Assembly (NCBI GenBank): GCA_900318405.1
Contig: ONKP01000017.1
Span: 1 to 45,088 of the forward strand
From: an uncultured Eubacteriales bacterium
Lineage (GTDB): Bacteria > Bacillota > Clostridia > Lachnospirales > Lachnospiraceae
Direction: 5' to 3'
DNA: 45,088 nucleotides
Shown here piece after piece: positions 1 to 7,606 of the stretch. How positions within the stretch are numbered: position 1 is the first letter of the stretch; the number at the start of each line of letters is the position of its first letter. Position numbers and translations under genes: made by a program. Under the pieces are notes generated by a model that saw only the letters and a list, made by a program, of their open reading frames with translations, was not told the origin of the DNA and made no database searches.

Positions 1-72
1 ATATTATACGGATATCGGCAGTGTGTAAATTTCATATCCGGGTCAGGGTACCCGGCGCATGCAGATGGAAAG

Positions 73-265
73 CATGAGTAGGAATAACGCGTAAAGTACC
101 GCCGGACGGGAGGTTGTCGGCGGGCGAAGGACAGGCGCAGGATACAGAGATGTCAGTCGGTCTGATGGCTGCAACTGAGGACTCTGCAATGACGGTAATG
201 CACATATGGTGCAGAACAGTTTCCTGAGAAGCGTCCGCGGTGTTATTTCGCGCCCCGCTTAACGG
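73..265 (+). promoter_or_regulatory. Tetrahydrofolate (THF) riboswitch with a large insertion
   Basis: The sequence carries the conserved landmarks of the THF riboswitch in order: GAGTAG (76-81), CGCGTAAAGT (89-98), a stem CCGCCG/CGGCGG (99-104 with 118-123) whose loop has GGGAGGTTGTC, then CGAAG (125-129), and at the 3' side GCGGTGTTATTT (237-248) and CCCCGC. AATAAC (82-88) can pair with GTTATT (242-247). THF riboswitches are known upstream of folT in Firmicutes, which is the gene here. About 100 nt are inserted between CGAAG and GCGGTG, closed by GGAC (129-132)/GTCC (233-236), where known members have a few bases. Downstream, CCTCCT (308-313) pairs with AGGAGG (329-334), the folT ribosome site, so translational control is likely. 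Confidence 0.75.
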
Positions 266-307
266 TAGTAATCCCGTGTTTTCGCTTGCATCTGTGTGTC
301 GTATCAG

Positions 308-341
308 CCTCCTCTTTGCTTATCGACAAGGAGGTTTTTTT
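308..341 (+). promoter_or_regulatory. RBS-sequestering hairpin (riboswitch expression platform)
   Basis: CCTCCT at 308-313 is complementary to AGGAGG at 329-334, which lies 7 nt before the ATG at 342. The hairpin is followed by seven T residues, so it could also terminate transcription. It is inferred to switch with THF binding. Confidence 0.6.
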
Positions 342-1136
342 ATGCAGAAATGGAACAGAACGGGCAGGACAGACCAATCGGACAGAACAGATCAACCTGG
401 CGGAATGGCCCCATGGGACAGAACAGGCCAGTCGGACAGAATGAACCCATTGGGTGATCCATTGGGTAGTCAGGCGCCATCGGAAAGTGCCGGACAACAA
501 TTGAAAAAATCAACAGCGTCCGGAAATAAACGTCAGTCTGCTCTGCATTCGTCCGGCAGAAGCTTTGCAGTGCGGCGGATGGTATTTGATGCCATGCTGG
601 TTGCTTTGTTTGTGGTCCTTTCCTTTCTCAATGTGCGGATCGGCAATGTTTTCAAGATCGGTTTTTCCAGCTTTGCGACGATCATGGCTGCGATTCTGCT
701 CGGACCGGTCGACGGATTTCTGGTCGGCTGTATCGGCGAATTTCTGGAACAGCTGCTAACCTATGGGCTGACCCCGACGACGGTTCTTTATCTGATTGGT
801 CCCGGGGCGAGAGGACTGGTCCTCGGGCTTGTGCTTCTTCTTTTTGCACACGGGACTTCAGCGTATATCACGGCGCTGGACAGAAAGAGACCCTATGCAC
901 TGGGAACCGCTCTGATCCTGTCTTCTTTTGCCCAGACGATGCTGAATACACTGGCTAATTACGTGGATTCGAAGCTTTTCGGCTGGTATTCGCCGGAGAT
1001 CGTATTCGGTTCTCTGGCGGCACGGACAATTGTGGGATTTGCGCAGACATTTGTTTTTGCGGGACTGGCAGTTACGGTTCTTCATGCGCTGAGAAATTCC
1101 CGGTTTATCCCATACCCGGCAGCCGTCAACCGGTAA
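342..1136 (+). CDS. folT: Folate family ECF transporter S component (FolT)
   Basis: A 264-aa membrane protein, the likely substrate-binding S component that partners with a shared EcfA/EcfT module to import folates. The start at 342 is fixed by AAGGAGG 7 nt upstream; the frame is open further 5', but that part lies within the riboswitch. The transporter domain starts near residue 73 and has several hydrophobic helices, with the typical segment LGPVDGFLVGCIGEFLEQLL. The first roughly 70 residues are an unusual hydrophilic extension rich in Asp/Arg/Gln/Gly with degenerate TDQSDRTDQ and NPLGDPLG units; S components usually begin almost directly with the membrane domain. Folate specificity rests mainly on the THF riboswitch upstream. 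Confidence 0.82.
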   Translation: MQKWNRTGRTDQSDRTDQPGGMAPWDRTGQSDRMNPLGDPLGSQAPSESAGQQLKKSTASGNKRQSALHSSGRSFAVRRMVFDAMLVALFVVLSFLNVRIGNVFKIGFSSFATIMAAILLGPVDGFLVGCIGEFLEQLLTYGLTPTTVLYLIGPGARGLVLGLVLLLFAHGTSAYITALDRKRPYALGTALILSSFAQTMLNTLANYVDSKLFGWYSPEIVFGSLAARTIVGFAQTFVFAGLAVTVLHALRNSRFIPYPAAVNR

Positions 1137-1221
1137 AAAACGGATCTGATGTATCTGCCATGATTCGGCTGACAAGTGACCATATATGCGGGTATAATGG
1201 CTTTGAGTCGGTGCGAAGTAA

Positions 1222-1350
1222 CGCGCAGATGAGCGTATAAGAGAAGCACGAGTGTTGCCGTTATCAGCGTTGTTTCGCGCAGATGGATATTTGTGAGAAG
1301 TGGGAGTGTTGCCGTCATCAGCGTTGTTTCACGCAGACGGATATATGTGA
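1222..1350 (+). repeat. 54-bp tandem repeat, about 2.4 copies
   Basis: Units beginning with CGCGCAGAT or close variants start at 1222, 1276 and 1330, exactly 54 bp apart. Units 1 and 2 share long stretches such as AGTGTTGCCGT and ATCAGCGTTGTTT. The period is a multiple of three, so the repeat is open as an 18-residue repeat on both strands, but it lies upstream of the best prmA start and is probably non-coding. Confidence 0.8.
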
Positions 1351-1390
1351 AGAGCCTGAGGACAATTCGCCTCAGATCGGGAGGATAACG

Positions 1391-2347
1391 ATGAAGTGGA
1401 AAAAATACCGGCTGAAAACAACGGAAGGCGCCGAGGATATCATTATTTCGGCGCTTTATGACTGCGGTATCGAGGGTGCGGAGATTGAAGACAAGGTGCC
1501 CCTGACGGAAGACGAAAAGGCGCAGATGTTCGTGGATATCATGCCGGATATGCCGGAAGATGACGGTATTGCGTGGCTTGATTTTTATCTGGATCCGGAG
1601 AAGGATGACGTGGACAGGATCCTGGCCGATGCGAAGCAGGCACTGGAGGAGCTTCGGAAGACCTGCGACATCGGCGAGGGTACGATCGAGGAGTCCGAGA
1701 CGGAAGACACGGACTGGGTCAATAACTGGAAACAGTATTTTCATCAGTTCAGCGTGGATGATATCCTGATCACACCTTCCTGGGAAGAAGTGAAGGAAGA
1801 GGACAAAAATAAAATGATCCTTCACATCGATCCCGGCACTGCTTTCGGGACGGGTATGCATGAGACGACCCAGCTCTGCATCCGCCAGCTGAAAAAATAT
1901 GTGACGCCCGGCTGTGAGATGCTGGATGTCGGGACCGGCAGCGGGATCCTTGGCATTACGGCCGTGAAGCTCGGAGCGGGACATGTGCTCGGCACGGATC
2001 TGGATCCCTGCGCCGTGCCTGCCGTGGATGACAACAAGAAGGCCAATGGCGTCGATGATGATCATTTCCAGATGATCATCGGCAATATGATCGATGATCA
2101 GGCCACAAGAGACAGAGCGGGATATGACCGCTATGACATCGTTACGGCGAATATTCTGGCGGATATTCTGGTGTTCATGACGCCTGCCGTTGTGCCGGCC
2201 ATGAAGAAGGGCGGCATCTACATTACGTCAGGCATCCTTGAGGATCAGGCATGGAAGGTTCTGGACGCCTGCAAGGCGGCGGGACTGGAGGTCGTGGAAC
2301 AGACGCAGCAGGGCGAGTGGGTCAGCATCACGGCCCGCCGGAACTGA
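1391..2347 (+). CDS. prmA: Ribosomal protein L11 methyltransferase (PrmA)
   Basis: A 318-aa SAM-dependent methyltransferase that trimethylates ribosomal protein L11. The N-terminal third is the substrate-recognition domain. The catalytic part shows the PrmA signature HIDPGTAFGTGMHETTQLC, the SAM-binding DVGTGSGILGITAVKLGA, and TANILADIL. The start at 1391 is preferred because GGGAGG lies 7 nt upstream; the frame runs open to 1283, but that extension is made of the 54-bp tandem repeat. rsmE follows after 87 bp, so the two probably form a ribosome-modification unit. Confidence 0.93.
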   Translation: MKWKKYRLKTTEGAEDIIISALYDCGIEGAEIEDKVPLTEDEKAQMFVDIMPDMPEDDGIAWLDFYLDPEKDDVDRILADAKQALEELRKTCDIGEGTIEESETEDTDWVNNWKQYFHQFSVDDILITPSWEEVKEEDKNKMILHIDPGTAFGTGMHETTQLCIRQLKKYVTPGCEMLDVGTGSGILGITAVKLGAGHVLGTDLDPCAVPAVDDNKKANGVDDDHFQMIIGNMIDDQATRDRAGYDRYDIVTANILADILVFMTPAVVPAMKKGGIYITSGILEDQAWKVLDACKAAGLEVVEQTQQGEWVSITARRN

Positions 2348-2434
2348 GAAAGCGGTCTGGCATTATTGCCTGTCAGGATTGAATGAGTGTATCACCGGCT
2401 TTGTCAGTGAAACTGAGAAACAGGAGTAAAGCGC

Positions 2435-3175
2435 ATGTATCGTTTTTTTGTGGAAAAATATCAGATCCATGATGGCCGGGTGGATATCACCGGGGAGGAT
2501 GTCAATCACATCCGGAATGTTCTCCGCATGCGGCCCGGCGAGGAGGTTCTGATCTCCACCGGAGACGAATGGGAGTATACCTGCGCCATCGAGCGCCTGG
2601 AGGAAGACCGCGTGACCCTGCGCGTGGAGGATGCTTCACGCCCGGGCAGAGAGCTTGCGTCGAAGATCTGGCTGTTTCAATGCCTTCCGAAAGGTGATAA
2701 AATGGAGACCGTTATTCAGAAGGCGGTGGAGCTCGGCGCTTACACGGTTGTTCCGGTGGCGTCATCCCGATGCGTCGTGAAGCTTGATGAACGGCGCGCC
2801 GCGCAGAAGGTCGTCCGATGGAATGCGATCGCTGAAGCTGCCGCCAAACAGTCGAAGCGGCTGATCATTCCGGAGGTCAGAAGCGTGATGCGCTTTCGCG
2901 ATGCACTCGAAGCCGCAGCGGATCTGGATGTGAAACTCATCCCCTATGAGCGTCAGGACGGCATGGAAGGGACAAGAAAAATCCTCAACGCAATCCGCCC
3001 GGGACAGTCGGTAGCGGTCATGATCGGCCCTGAGGGCGGTTTTGACGACGCGGAGGTGCAGCTGGCACGGGAACACGGCTTTGAGCCTGTGACGCTCGGA
3101 AAAAGGATCCTGCGCACGGAGACGGCCGGTATGACGATGCTTTCCATTCTGATGTATCTGCTGGAGCAGGACTGA
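2435..3175 (+). CDS. rsmE: 16S rRNA (uracil1498-N3)-methyltransferase (RsmE)
   Basis: A 246-aa SPOUT-class methyltransferase that makes m3U1498 in 16S rRNA. An N-terminal PUA-like region (about 1-70) is followed by the trefoil-knot domain with QKAVELGA, the SAM-site motif MIGPEGGFDDAE and the C-terminal LGKRILRTETAGM. Full length for the family. An AGGAG lies 9 nt before the ATG. It sits between prmA and a cysteine desulfurase, with only 17 bp to the latter, so co-transcription is likely. Confidence 0.94.
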   Translation: MYRFFVEKYQIHDGRVDITGEDVNHIRNVLRMRPGEEVLISTGDEWEYTCAIERLEEDRVTLRVEDASRPGRELASKIWLFQCLPKGDKMETVIQKAVELGAYTVVPVASSRCVVKLDERRAAQKVVRWNAIAEAAAKQSKRLIIPEVRSVMRFRDALEAAADLDVKLIPYERQDGMEGTRKILNAIRPGQSVAVMIGPEGGFDDAEVQLAREHGFEPVTLGKRILRTETAGMTMLSILMYLLEQD

Positions 3176-3192
3176 AAAAGATTGAGAGGATT

Positions 3193-4353
3193 ATGAAGGA
3201 AATATATCTGGACAATTCAGCGACGACCCGCTGTTATGAAGAGGTTGCCGATATCGTACGCAAAACGATGCTGGTCGACTACGGCAATCCGTCTTCCATG
3301 CACAGAAAGGGCGTTGAAGCGGAAAGATATCTGCGCACGGCACAGGAGCAGATCGCCGATACCATGCGCGTGAAGCCGTCGGAGATATTTTTTACCTCGG
3401 GAGGAACCGAGTCCAACAACTGGGCGCTGTTCGGTACGGCGCAGGTGAAGAAAAGAGCCGGAAAGAGGATCATCACATCGGAGATTGAGCACTCGGCGAT
3501 CGGTGAGCCGATGAAAAAACTGGCCGATCTGGGTTTTGACGTTGTGAAGATCCCGGTGGACGCCGAGGGAAGAATCCGCATGGATGCCCTCAGGGAAGCG
3601 CTGACGAAGGACACGATCCTCGTCTCGGTCATGATGGTGAATAATGAGATCGGAACGGTGGAACCGGTGGCTGAGATCGGTCAGCTGGTCAGGAAGACCT
3701 GTCCGTATGCGTATTTCCATGTAGATGCCATTCAGTCATACGGAAAGTGCAGGATTTATCCCAAACGGATGAATATCGACATGCTCTCGGTCAGCGGGCA
3801 CAAGATCCACGGCCCGAAGGGCGTCGGATTCCTGTATGTGGACAGCAGGTGCAGAATCGATCCGATCATTTACGGCGGCGGACAGCAGAACGGCATGCGG
3901 TCCGGTACGGATAATGTGCCGGGGGCAGCGGGACTCGGGCTCGCGGCTGAGATGATCTATAAGAATCTGGATGACCATGTGGAGCAGATGTACCGGCTGA
4001 AAGAGAAACTGGCAGCGGGACTGAAGGAGCTTCCGGACGTGCGGATCTACGGACCGGCCAATCTCAGGGAGGGCGCACCGGGCATCCTGAATGCGTCATT
4101 TATCGGCGTGCGGAGCGAGGTCCTTCTGCACACACTGGAAGACCGCGGTATCTATGTATCTGCAGGCAGTGCGTGCTCGAGCCATCACCGGTCCGGCAGT
4201 GCTACCATGACGGCCATCCATGCCAGCAAGGCGGAGATGGAATCTTCGCTGCGCTTCAGCTTCTCCGAGGAAACGACAGAAGAGGAGATCGACACGACGC
4301 TTGCGGTGCTCCGCGAGGTTCTTCCGCAGCTGAGAAAATTTGTGCGGATGTGA
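3193..4353 (+). CDS. Cysteine desulfurase, NifS/IscS family
   Basis: A 386-aa PLP enzyme that removes sulfur from cysteine to form a persulfide. Visible landmarks: YLDNSATT at the N-terminus, TSGGTESNN, EHSAI, HVDAIQ, the PLP-binding lysine K204 in SGHKIHGPKG, RSGTDN, and the persulfide cysteine C328 in SAGSACSSHHRSGS. No IscU or other Fe-S scaffold gene is nearby; thiI follows within 100 bp. By analogy with Bacillus NifZ-ThiI, this copy probably supplies sulfur to ThiI for 4-thiouridine, which is an inference from gene order. Confidence 0.92.
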   Translation: MKEIYLDNSATTRCYEEVADIVRKTMLVDYGNPSSMHRKGVEAERYLRTAQEQIADTMRVKPSEIFFTSGGTESNNWALFGTAQVKKRAGKRIITSEIEHSAIGEPMKKLADLGFDVVKIPVDAEGRIRMDALREALTKDTILVSVMMVNNEIGTVEPVAEIGQLVRKTCPYAYFHVDAIQSYGKCRIYPKRMNIDMLSVSGHKIHGPKGVGFLYVDSRCRIDPIIYGGGQQNGMRSGTDNVPGAAGLGLAAEMIYKNLDDHVEQMYRLKEKLAAGLKELPDVRIYGPANLREGAPGILNASFIGVRSEVLLHTLEDRGIYVSAGSACSSHHRSGSATMTAIHASKAEMESSLRFSFSEETTEEEIDTTLAVLREVLPQLRKFVRM

Positions 4354-4443
4354 AATGCAGTATTGTGCGACATCATGAAGCTCGCGAATGTGTCATATGA
4401 TGCTTTGCAATTGCATGGGTTAATTCAGAAAAGAGGAAAAAAA

Positions 4444-5634
4444 TTGTATCAGGCACTTTTGATCAAATATGCGGAGATAGGCATTAAGGGAAAGAACCGC
4501 CACCTGTTCGAGGACAGGCTGATGCACCAGATGGCTGTAGCTCTCAGACGTGTGGACGGCTCCTTTGAAACCGTGAAGGAAATGGGCAGGATCTTTGTCA
4601 TGCCGCACGGGGAGTGCGACAAGGTGGGCGCCATCGAGGCCCTGCAGAATGTTTTTGGTATTACAGGTATCTGCCCGGTGCTGATCGTGGAAGATATGGA
4701 TTACGATAACGTCGCGGCACAGCTTGTGCAGTATGTGCAGGAAACGTATCCTGACAATGGAACGGCACAGACGTTCAAAGTCAATGCGCGCCGCCCGTGG
4801 AAGCAGTATCCGAAGGATTCCATGGAACTCAATGCAGATCTCGGTGAGGCGGTTCTCAACGGCTGCCCCTGGCTGACGGTGGATGTCCATCACCCGGATA
4901 TCCTGCTCAACGTGGAAGTGCGGCAGAGCGGCGTTTATATTTATTCGAAGGTGATCCCGGGTCCCGGCGGACTGCCTGTCGGAACCAGCGGAAAAGCAGA
5001 GCTGCTGCTCTCCGGCGGTATCGATTCGCCGGTGGCCGGCTACATGATCGCCAAGAGGGGCGTGGAGATTGATGCCGTTTATTTTCATGCGCCGCCATAC
5101 ACCAGCGACCGCGCCAGGCAGAAGGTTGTCGATCTCGCCAAACAGATCTCGAAGTATACCGGCCCTATTCATCTGCACGTGGTGAATTTCACGGATATTC
5201 AGCTGGCTATCTATGAAAAATGTCCGCATGAGGAACTGACGATTATTATGCGCCGGTATATGATGCGGATCGCGGAGATTTTTGCTCACAGGGATGGCGC
5301 CCTCGGCCTGATCACAGGTGAGAGCATCGGCCAGGTGGCGAGCCAGACCACGCAGAGCCTTCTCTGCACCAACGCGGTTTGCACTCTGCCGGTTTTCCGT
5401 CCGCTGATCGGATTCGACAAGCAGGAGATCATTGATGTAGCCGAGAGGATCGGCACCTTTGATACATCTATTCTGCCGTATGAGGACTGCTGCACGATCT
5501 TCGTCGCAAAGCATCCGGTAACGCATCCGTTGCTGAAGGTCATTGAGAAATCCGAGCACAACCTCGATGATGCGATCGAGCCGCTCATGCAGCAGGCGCT
5601 GGAGACGACAGAGACGATCAGCATCACCAGCTGA
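4444..5634 (+). CDS. thiI: tRNA 4-thiouridine synthetase ThiI
   Basis: A 396-aa enzyme that adenylates U8 of tRNA and transfers sulfur to it; it may also serve thiamin synthesis. The start is a TTG at 4444, preceded by AAGAGG; the product then begins at the conserved core (YQALLIKYAEIGIKGKNR). An in-frame ATG at 4363 exists, but the 27 extra residues do not resemble the family. It contains an N-terminal ferredoxin-like/THUMP region (to about 165) and the PP-loop SGGIDSP at 190-196. There is no C-terminal rhodanese domain, as in most Firmicutes, so sulfur must come from the adjacent desulfurase. A strong terminator follows. Confidence 0.92.
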   Translation: MYQALLIKYAEIGIKGKNRHLFEDRLMHQMAVALRRVDGSFETVKEMGRIFVMPHGECDKVGAIEALQNVFGITGICPVLIVEDMDYDNVAAQLVQYVQETYPDNGTAQTFKVNARRPWKQYPKDSMELNADLGEAVLNGCPWLTVDVHHPDILLNVEVRQSGVYIYSKVIPGPGGLPVGTSGKAELLLSGGIDSPVAGYMIAKRGVEIDAVYFHAPPYTSDRARQKVVDLAKQISKYTGPIHLHVVNFTDIQLAIYEKCPHEELTIIMRRYMMRIAEIFAHRDGALGLITGESIGQVASQTTQSLLCTNAVCTLPVFRPLIGFDKQEIIDVAERIGTFDTSILPYEDCCTIFVAKHPVTHPLLKVIEKSEHNLDDAIEPLMQQALETTETISITS

Positions 5635-5685
5635 TGATATTGCCGGGCGATTTCCGCAGTCGGTACATGTAAAAATATCCGTACG

Positions 5686-5717
5686 AAAAAAGATCCGGCC
5701 GCGAGGTCGGATCTTTT
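5686..5717 (+). terminator. Intrinsic terminator after thiI
   Basis: A 10-bp stem AGATCCGGCC (5691-5700) / GGTCGGATCT (5705-5714) with a GCGA tetraloop, flanked by an A-run on the left and TTTT on the right. It can work in both directions. Confidence 0.88.
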
Positions 5718-5838
5718 ACACTGTGTGGAAAAGAGCACAATCTGTTTATTTTTCTTTCATCTGTCTGTGATGCGCAGAATCTGAACAGGTGGTACTGTTC
5801 GCTGTATATCTGCACGAAGAGCAAAAAATGTATACAGG

Positions 5839-6081
5839 TTACTGCTCACTGATCATATAGGGCTTGAGTACTTCAAGAACCTCGTCAAGCTCGCTGCCCT
5901 CTGTATGGATATTCAGGTCGATCGGCTTGGAGAGATCAAGACTGAAAATACCCATGATGGATTTGGCGTCGATCACATATCTTCCGGATACGAGGTCAAA
6001 GTCAAAATCATATTTGGAAATGGCATTGACGAAATTTTTTACCTTGTCGATAGAGTTCAGAGAAATCTTTACTGTAGTCAT
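5839..6081 (-). CDS. HPr-like protein lacking the phospho-accepting histidine
   Basis: An 80-aa single-domain protein of HPr fold. The regulatory-serine region is well kept (DAKSIMGIFSLDL, Ser41, equivalent to HPr Ser46), and SKYDFDFDL matches the preceding strand. The catalytic segment of true HPr (GIHARPA, His15) is replaced by NSIDKVKN, with no histidine there. It therefore cannot act as the PTS phosphocarrier at His15. Bacillus Crh likewise lacks His15 but keeps Ser46 and is a CcpA cofactor, so a regulatory role is possible. Whether the Ser is phosphorylated by HPr kinase is inference. GGAGG lies 7 nt before the ATG. Monocistronic, convergent with thiI. Confidence 0.8.
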   Translation of the reverse strand: MTTVKISLNSIDKVKNFVNAISKYDFDFDLVSGRYVIDAKSIMGIFSLDLSKPIDLNIHTEGSELDEVLEVLKPYMISEQ

Positions 6082-6335
6082 TTACATACCTCCATCAGCT
6101 TGTCTGCTGTATTTTCCAGTTTATTATCGGATTGTACAAATGTCTTTATCAATGCAAAGTACAGAAGCTTTCGCATGTATTTATCTTACGTTTATTACCT
6201 TCAAAAGTCAACGACCATTGAAACGCGTATATTTCATCCCCCCGGGGGGCTTCAACAAAATTGGCTGTTTTGATAGTATTTAAACATTGAAAACGGAGAA
6301 CGACTGTATATCGATGCAGGAAAGGCGGTTGAGTT
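6082..6335. other. Divergent intergenic region between HPr-like gene and cbiM
   Basis: An AT-rich 254-bp region serving two divergent genes. It contains a perfect 12-bp GC-only palindrome, CCCCCCGGGGGG (6238-6249). I found no cobalamin riboswitch landmarks and no confident promoter. Confidence 0.4.
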
Positions 6336-7340
6336 ATGCATATTCCTGAGAATTATCTGAGCCTGCCCACATGCGGCGTGATGGCGGCTGCCATGGTGCC
6401 GGTATGGGTGCATGCGGTGCGCTCGGTGAAAAAAGACGTGCCGAAGGCAAAAATACCGATGCTGGGCGTGGGCGCCGCTTTTTCCTTTGTCGCCATGATG
6501 TTCAATGTACCTCTTCCGGGAGGAACCACAGGACATGCTGTCGGCGGAACGCTGATCGCCATTCTGCTCGGACCGGATGCAGCCTGTCTGGCTGTTTCCA
6601 TCGCCCTGCTGATCCAGGCATTGCTTTTCGGAGACGGCGGTGTACTGGCCTTTGGCGCCAATTGTTTCAATATGGCCTTTGTGCTGCCATATGTGGGCCA
6701 TGCGGTCTATCAGTTTCTGCGGAAGCATATTCATGCGAAGAGCGGCAGATACTGGGCTGCCGGCGTCGGTTCCTATGCCGGGATCAATGCGGCGGCATTC
6801 TGTGCGGCAGTGGAATTTGGTATTCAGCCATATATCTCGCACGATGCCAATGGTAATCCGCTGAACTGCCCGTATGGTCTCAATGTTTCCATCCCGGCGA
6901 TGATGGCCGGGCATCTGACGGTGTTCGGCGCTGTGGAAGTCATCTATACGGTGGCAATGCTTGCCTTCGTCGTAAAAACATCATCGGATCTGCTTCCGGA
7001 GAACACGACTTCTGTCGTTCAGGCAAAAAAGCCCGGAAAACTGTATGCCCTGCTGGCAATGCTGATCTGTCTCGTCCCGCTCGGCCTTCTGGCAACGGGT
7101 ACAGCCTGGGGTGAATGGGGTTCTGATGAAATAGCGGCAGTGAGTGGATTTTCGCCTGCCAACCTCGTCAATGGATGGGAACTGAGTGCCCTGCTGCCGG
7201 ATTATTCGTTCGGCGGACTGCCTGACGCTGTGGGGTATATCCTGTCGGCGGTGATCGGCGTGGCGCTCTGCATCATAATTTTTACGCTGATCTCCAGAGG
7301 CGGAAATGAGAAAACGCAGTACGGGCCGCAGACGACCTGA
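6336..7340 (+). CDS. cbiM: Cobalt/nickel ECF transporter S component CbiM fused to CbiN-like domain
   Basis: A 334-aa membrane protein. It begins MHIPENYLS; in CbiM/NikM proteins the N-terminal Met-His is part of the metal site. The body shows the family segments PLPGGTTGHAVGGTL, ALLFGDGGVLAFGANCFNMA and several transmembrane helices. After about residue 230, a second part with two helices flanking an extracytoplasmic loop (GTAWGEWGSDEI) matches the CbiN/PDGLE-type C-terminal domain, so CbiM and CbiN are one polypeptide. It works with CbiQ and CbiO downstream. Whether the ion is Co2+ or Ni2+ cannot be decided from sequence; no cobalamin or urease genes are in view. Confidence 0.88.
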   Translation: MHIPENYLSLPTCGVMAAAMVPVWVHAVRSVKKDVPKAKIPMLGVGAAFSFVAMMFNVPLPGGTTGHAVGGTLIAILLGPDAACLAVSIALLIQALLFGDGGVLAFGANCFNMAFVLPYVGHAVYQFLRKHIHAKSGRYWAAGVGSYAGINAAAFCAAVEFGIQPYISHDANGNPLNCPYGLNVSIPAMMAGHLTVFGAVEVIYTVAMLAFVVKTSSDLLPENTTSVVQAKKPGKLYALLAMLICLVPLGLLATGTAWGEWGSDEIAAVSGFSPANLVNGWELSALLPDYSFGGLPDAVGYILSAVIGVALCIIIFTLISRGGNEKTQYGPQTT

Positions 7341-7415
7341 GACTGCAGGCAGGACGGTTTGATATGAGCTGAGCGTTGAATGATCAAACAGATGCAGCGA
7401 ACAGAATGCATGTGC

Positions 7416-7452
7416 AGAGCCCGACGGGAGCGGAAAATCCGGCGGGCTCTGC
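7416..7452 (+). promoter_or_regulatory. Stable hairpin downstream of cbiM
   Basis: A 10-bp stem GCAGAGCCCG (7416-7425) / CGGGCTCTGC (7443-7452), with an internal CGGA/TCCG pairing. No T-run follows, so it is more likely an mRNA processing or stability element than a terminator. Confidence 0.5.
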
Positions 7453-7462
7453 CTGTGTGTGG

Positions 7463-7579
7463 GACACCTGCATCATATTATGATATAGGTGTCATAAGTA
7501 TGATAACAGTGTCAATAAATCATTCACCCACTTTTGCACAAGTGCAACGTGGGTGATGACTTTTGACACTGTTATCATA
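7463..7579. repeat. Cluster of four 16-bp inverted/direct motifs (two palindromes)
   Basis: Two nested palindromes fill the gap between cbiM and cbiQ. The first is GACACCTGCATCATA (7463-7477) facing TATGATATAGGTGTCA (7479-7494). The second has perfect 16-bp arms, TATGATAACAGTGTCA (7499-7514) and its complement (7564-7579), with further inner stems TCAT/ATGA, CACCCAC/GTGGGTG and TTGCAC/GTGCAA; its full length is 81 bp. The four arms are versions of one motif, TATGAT-N4-GTGTC. This could be operator DNA, a MITE-like insertion, or a long mRNA hairpin. Confidence 0.75.
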
Positions 7580-7606
7580 TTATTGAAAGTGTTTACAATA
7601 AAAAAT

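Noticed and set aside
73..265. T-box leader (GAGTAG start looked similar)
   Set aside because: No T-box TGGNACCGCG sequence; the full set of blocks fits the THF riboswitch and the downstream folT gene.
1082..2065. Antisense ORF across the 54-bp repeat and prmA
   Set aside because: Most of it is a shadow of prmA; no RBS and no recognisable protein.
6082..6335. Cobalamin or NiCo riboswitch upstream of cbiM
   Set aside because: No B12-box-like sequence and no NiCo hallmark found by eye; the leader is short and AT-rich.
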